From the NCBI RefSeq assembly GCF_002443255.2, contig NW_019211454.1, positions 6,024,690-6,088,689 of the forward strand: a DNA stretch of 64,000 nucleotides, written 5' to 3'. Both the position numbers and the translations under genes were made by a program. Shown here in pieces: positions 62,354 to 64,000 of this stretch. The stretch is from Varroa destructor. Lineage: Eukaryota; Arthropoda; Arachnida; Mesostigmata; Varroidae. The notes beneath the pieces were generated by a model, which was given only the letters and a program-made list of their open reading frames with translations, had not been told where the DNA came from and ran no database searches. Each line of letters begins with the position of its first letter. Positions within the stretch are counted from its first letter, which is position 1.

Positions 62354-64000
62354 CAAGTTAGTCGGTGAAATGCAGTGTTACAAACACTTATTGCAAGATG
62401 CATTACCACCTCCTCTGACATGGGCCACCCACTACAAGCCTACTTGGCAGCAAAAAATTATGAGAAGAGGTCGATCCGTTAAGGTTTGATTATTATAGGT
62501 AAGAACAAGAAAAAACATTACGAAACTTAATTTGGCTAAGCTGTGTCGAGTATGCCCTTTGTTAATACTTTCGGTCGCTCATACTTACGACGATTAAATT
62601 GAATTAGCTAAATCTGTGTGATTTTTCAGTAAACAGTGGAGTGATCGTCCTGTGTCAAAGAACGATAAGATTATTCGAGCCGTTTGGATGCAGGAACGCC
62701 TAAGGATTTGAACAAAAGCGCAACTGCTTAGTTTCTTATGCTGATGTATGACATGCTACCCACTTATGTCGATACGATGACTTGGATGACCAAGCTTCTG
62801 GTTGAAAGAGGCCAGAAGCTGCTTCTAATCCTGCCAGTGATCAACTATATAACCTGTGTGAATATAGAAAATTGTTTCGGAATATGCCATTGTTTTAGTA
62901 TAAATTGTTTTCGATGGACACTTGGATTACATTCTAATTAGAATTTATTAAAAATGTAACTGCAGTCGCAGCTATTTTGTAAAAAAAAACTTGTTTATAT
63001 TTTTTTTTTTTAAAAAGAAAGAGTTTGTGCACCGATTTGTGACAGACTTTTGAAGAGTACGTAAATCTCGTACAAGCTACCATCTCGTAAGCTACAGCCG
63101 TTCTGTGCTTTCGAAGATAGCAAGTCTTATTCGGATTAAGGGTCCGAAGTACCAGTTCTGTTTGGTCTGGTAAGCCATTTGAACCGCCAGTTCCTATGTA
63201 ACAAAAAAAAGCGTATCTGTAAGGTTTATGTGGTGCAGCTTCTTCTACACAAGAAAAAATTTGATACAAAATAGAAACTACCGAACGACAATAATAGCTA
63301 GCGTTAAGAATGCTTGTAAAAGGGGTATAAAAAAATAGGATACTGACGCAGTCCGCTATTTACGGGCCAGCTAAGTTTTATTAATTTTACTTATTAGATA
63401 TTTTAATGTGAGACCTATGCTGACGTGAAAGGATGACGTTTGACGAGCAGACAGATTCCTTTATAAAAGGACTTAAAAAACTTTTCTTAATCAAAATGGT
63501 GTTTTGTTTCGTGGATTTATAAGAAAGTTCAATAAAAAATAACGCGAACCTTTCCTGACACGTACACTGAAGAATTGTCCAAGTTGCATAGGAAAAAAAT
63601 CACAAATGCACACATTATCTTCATGCTATAATATATCAAAGATACAACGAAAATTAAAACAATTAGACTAAAAGAAGTGAATAGTTAGCCTATAGTTAGG
63701 TCCCAGGTCTAATTTTAAGTTAACTGGACAGATGCAATTTCATTTAGGTTTGCTGTGGCAGGCGGCAAACCTTTCAACAAAGTTAGCTTCGTTTCGTAAA
63801 ATCTAAATATGTCATGACTCTATTTTGACTCAGCACTGTATTTTTCTGTTATTGACTTCTTAGCCGGTTTAGTCATCACGAATAACTTACGATAGCAAAC
63901 ACCAAAAGTTAATACCATAACTTGTATTATCATATTTTGCTCTCCAACTGTCTCGTTGACTAGAGTGATTGGCTGCCTTCGATACCTAAAACAAGTAGTA
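62354..64000. other. No gene recognised
   Basis: AT-rich with long A and T runs around 62981-63017. A 9-bp hairpin (AGCTTCTGG / CCAGAAGCT) lies at 62793-62820 and an 8-bp one (AGGTTTGC / GCAAACCT) at 63746-63772. The longest frame is 111 codons (minus, 62934-63269), Lys/Phe/Tyr-rich without motif. Confidence 0.45.

Noticed and set aside
1..64000. CRISPR arrays, bacterial operons, prophage, rRNA or telomeric repeats.
   Set aside because: No regularly spaced repeats, no Shine-Dalgarno-led gene clusters, no rRNA-like stretches and no TTAGG arrays were seen.

Overview
The window looks like nuclear, intron-scale or intergenic DNA from an invertebrate, most likely an arthropod. It is AT-rich (by eye about 60% A+T) and full of poly-T/poly-A and TA tracts. 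No open frame reaches 200 codons, there is no operon-like packing and no rRNA or tRNA gene was seen. Two 100-base N gaps sit inside TA dinucleotide tracts, as in a scaffolded short-read assembly. A decayed Ty3/gypsy retrotransposon and a nuclear copy of mitochondrial cox2 sequence support an animal genome. I cannot name the species; a mite or tick would be only a guess.

Layout. 1-1.3 kb is relatively CpG-rich, with (CGG)n and pyrimidine tracts and the longest open frame (193 codons). 1.3-9 kb is mostly unassigned; it contains a 36-bp imperfect hairpin of pri-miRNA dimensions at 6640-6718 and a possible last exon at 7451-7764. 9.07-10.6 kb is an AT-rich island that begins after a run of 15 G, carries a recognisable cox2 fragment (9352-9435) and contains the first gap. 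10.6-28 kb is mainly unassigned, with a possible last exon at 14556-14863, the second gap at 22089-22188 and a 138-codon frame at 25870-26283. 28.5-29.9 kb is a dead Ty3/gypsy pol relic: RT and integrase pieces are recognisable, in several frames with internal stops, and the RNase H segment between them appears deleted. 30-50 kb is unassigned apart from weak exon candidates, a 23-bp foldback at 35148-35195, a palindrome at 37871-37903 and G4-capable C7GC7 at 41094. 50.5-53.6 kb is again GC- and pyrimidine-rich, with a short signal-peptide-like frame. 54-61.8 kb is unassigned. At 61.87-62.35 kb two ATG-initiated frames overlap by ATGA; the second has a full GCCACC context and a presequence-like N-terminus. 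The remainder to 64 kb is unassigned AT-rich DNA.

No gene can be assigned a function with confidence except the retroelement and mitochondrial relics. The candidate exons are offered as testable hypotheses. By rough estimate (about 6% stop codons per frame at this composition), one frame of about 140 codons is expected by chance in a window of this size, so open length alone is weak evidence.
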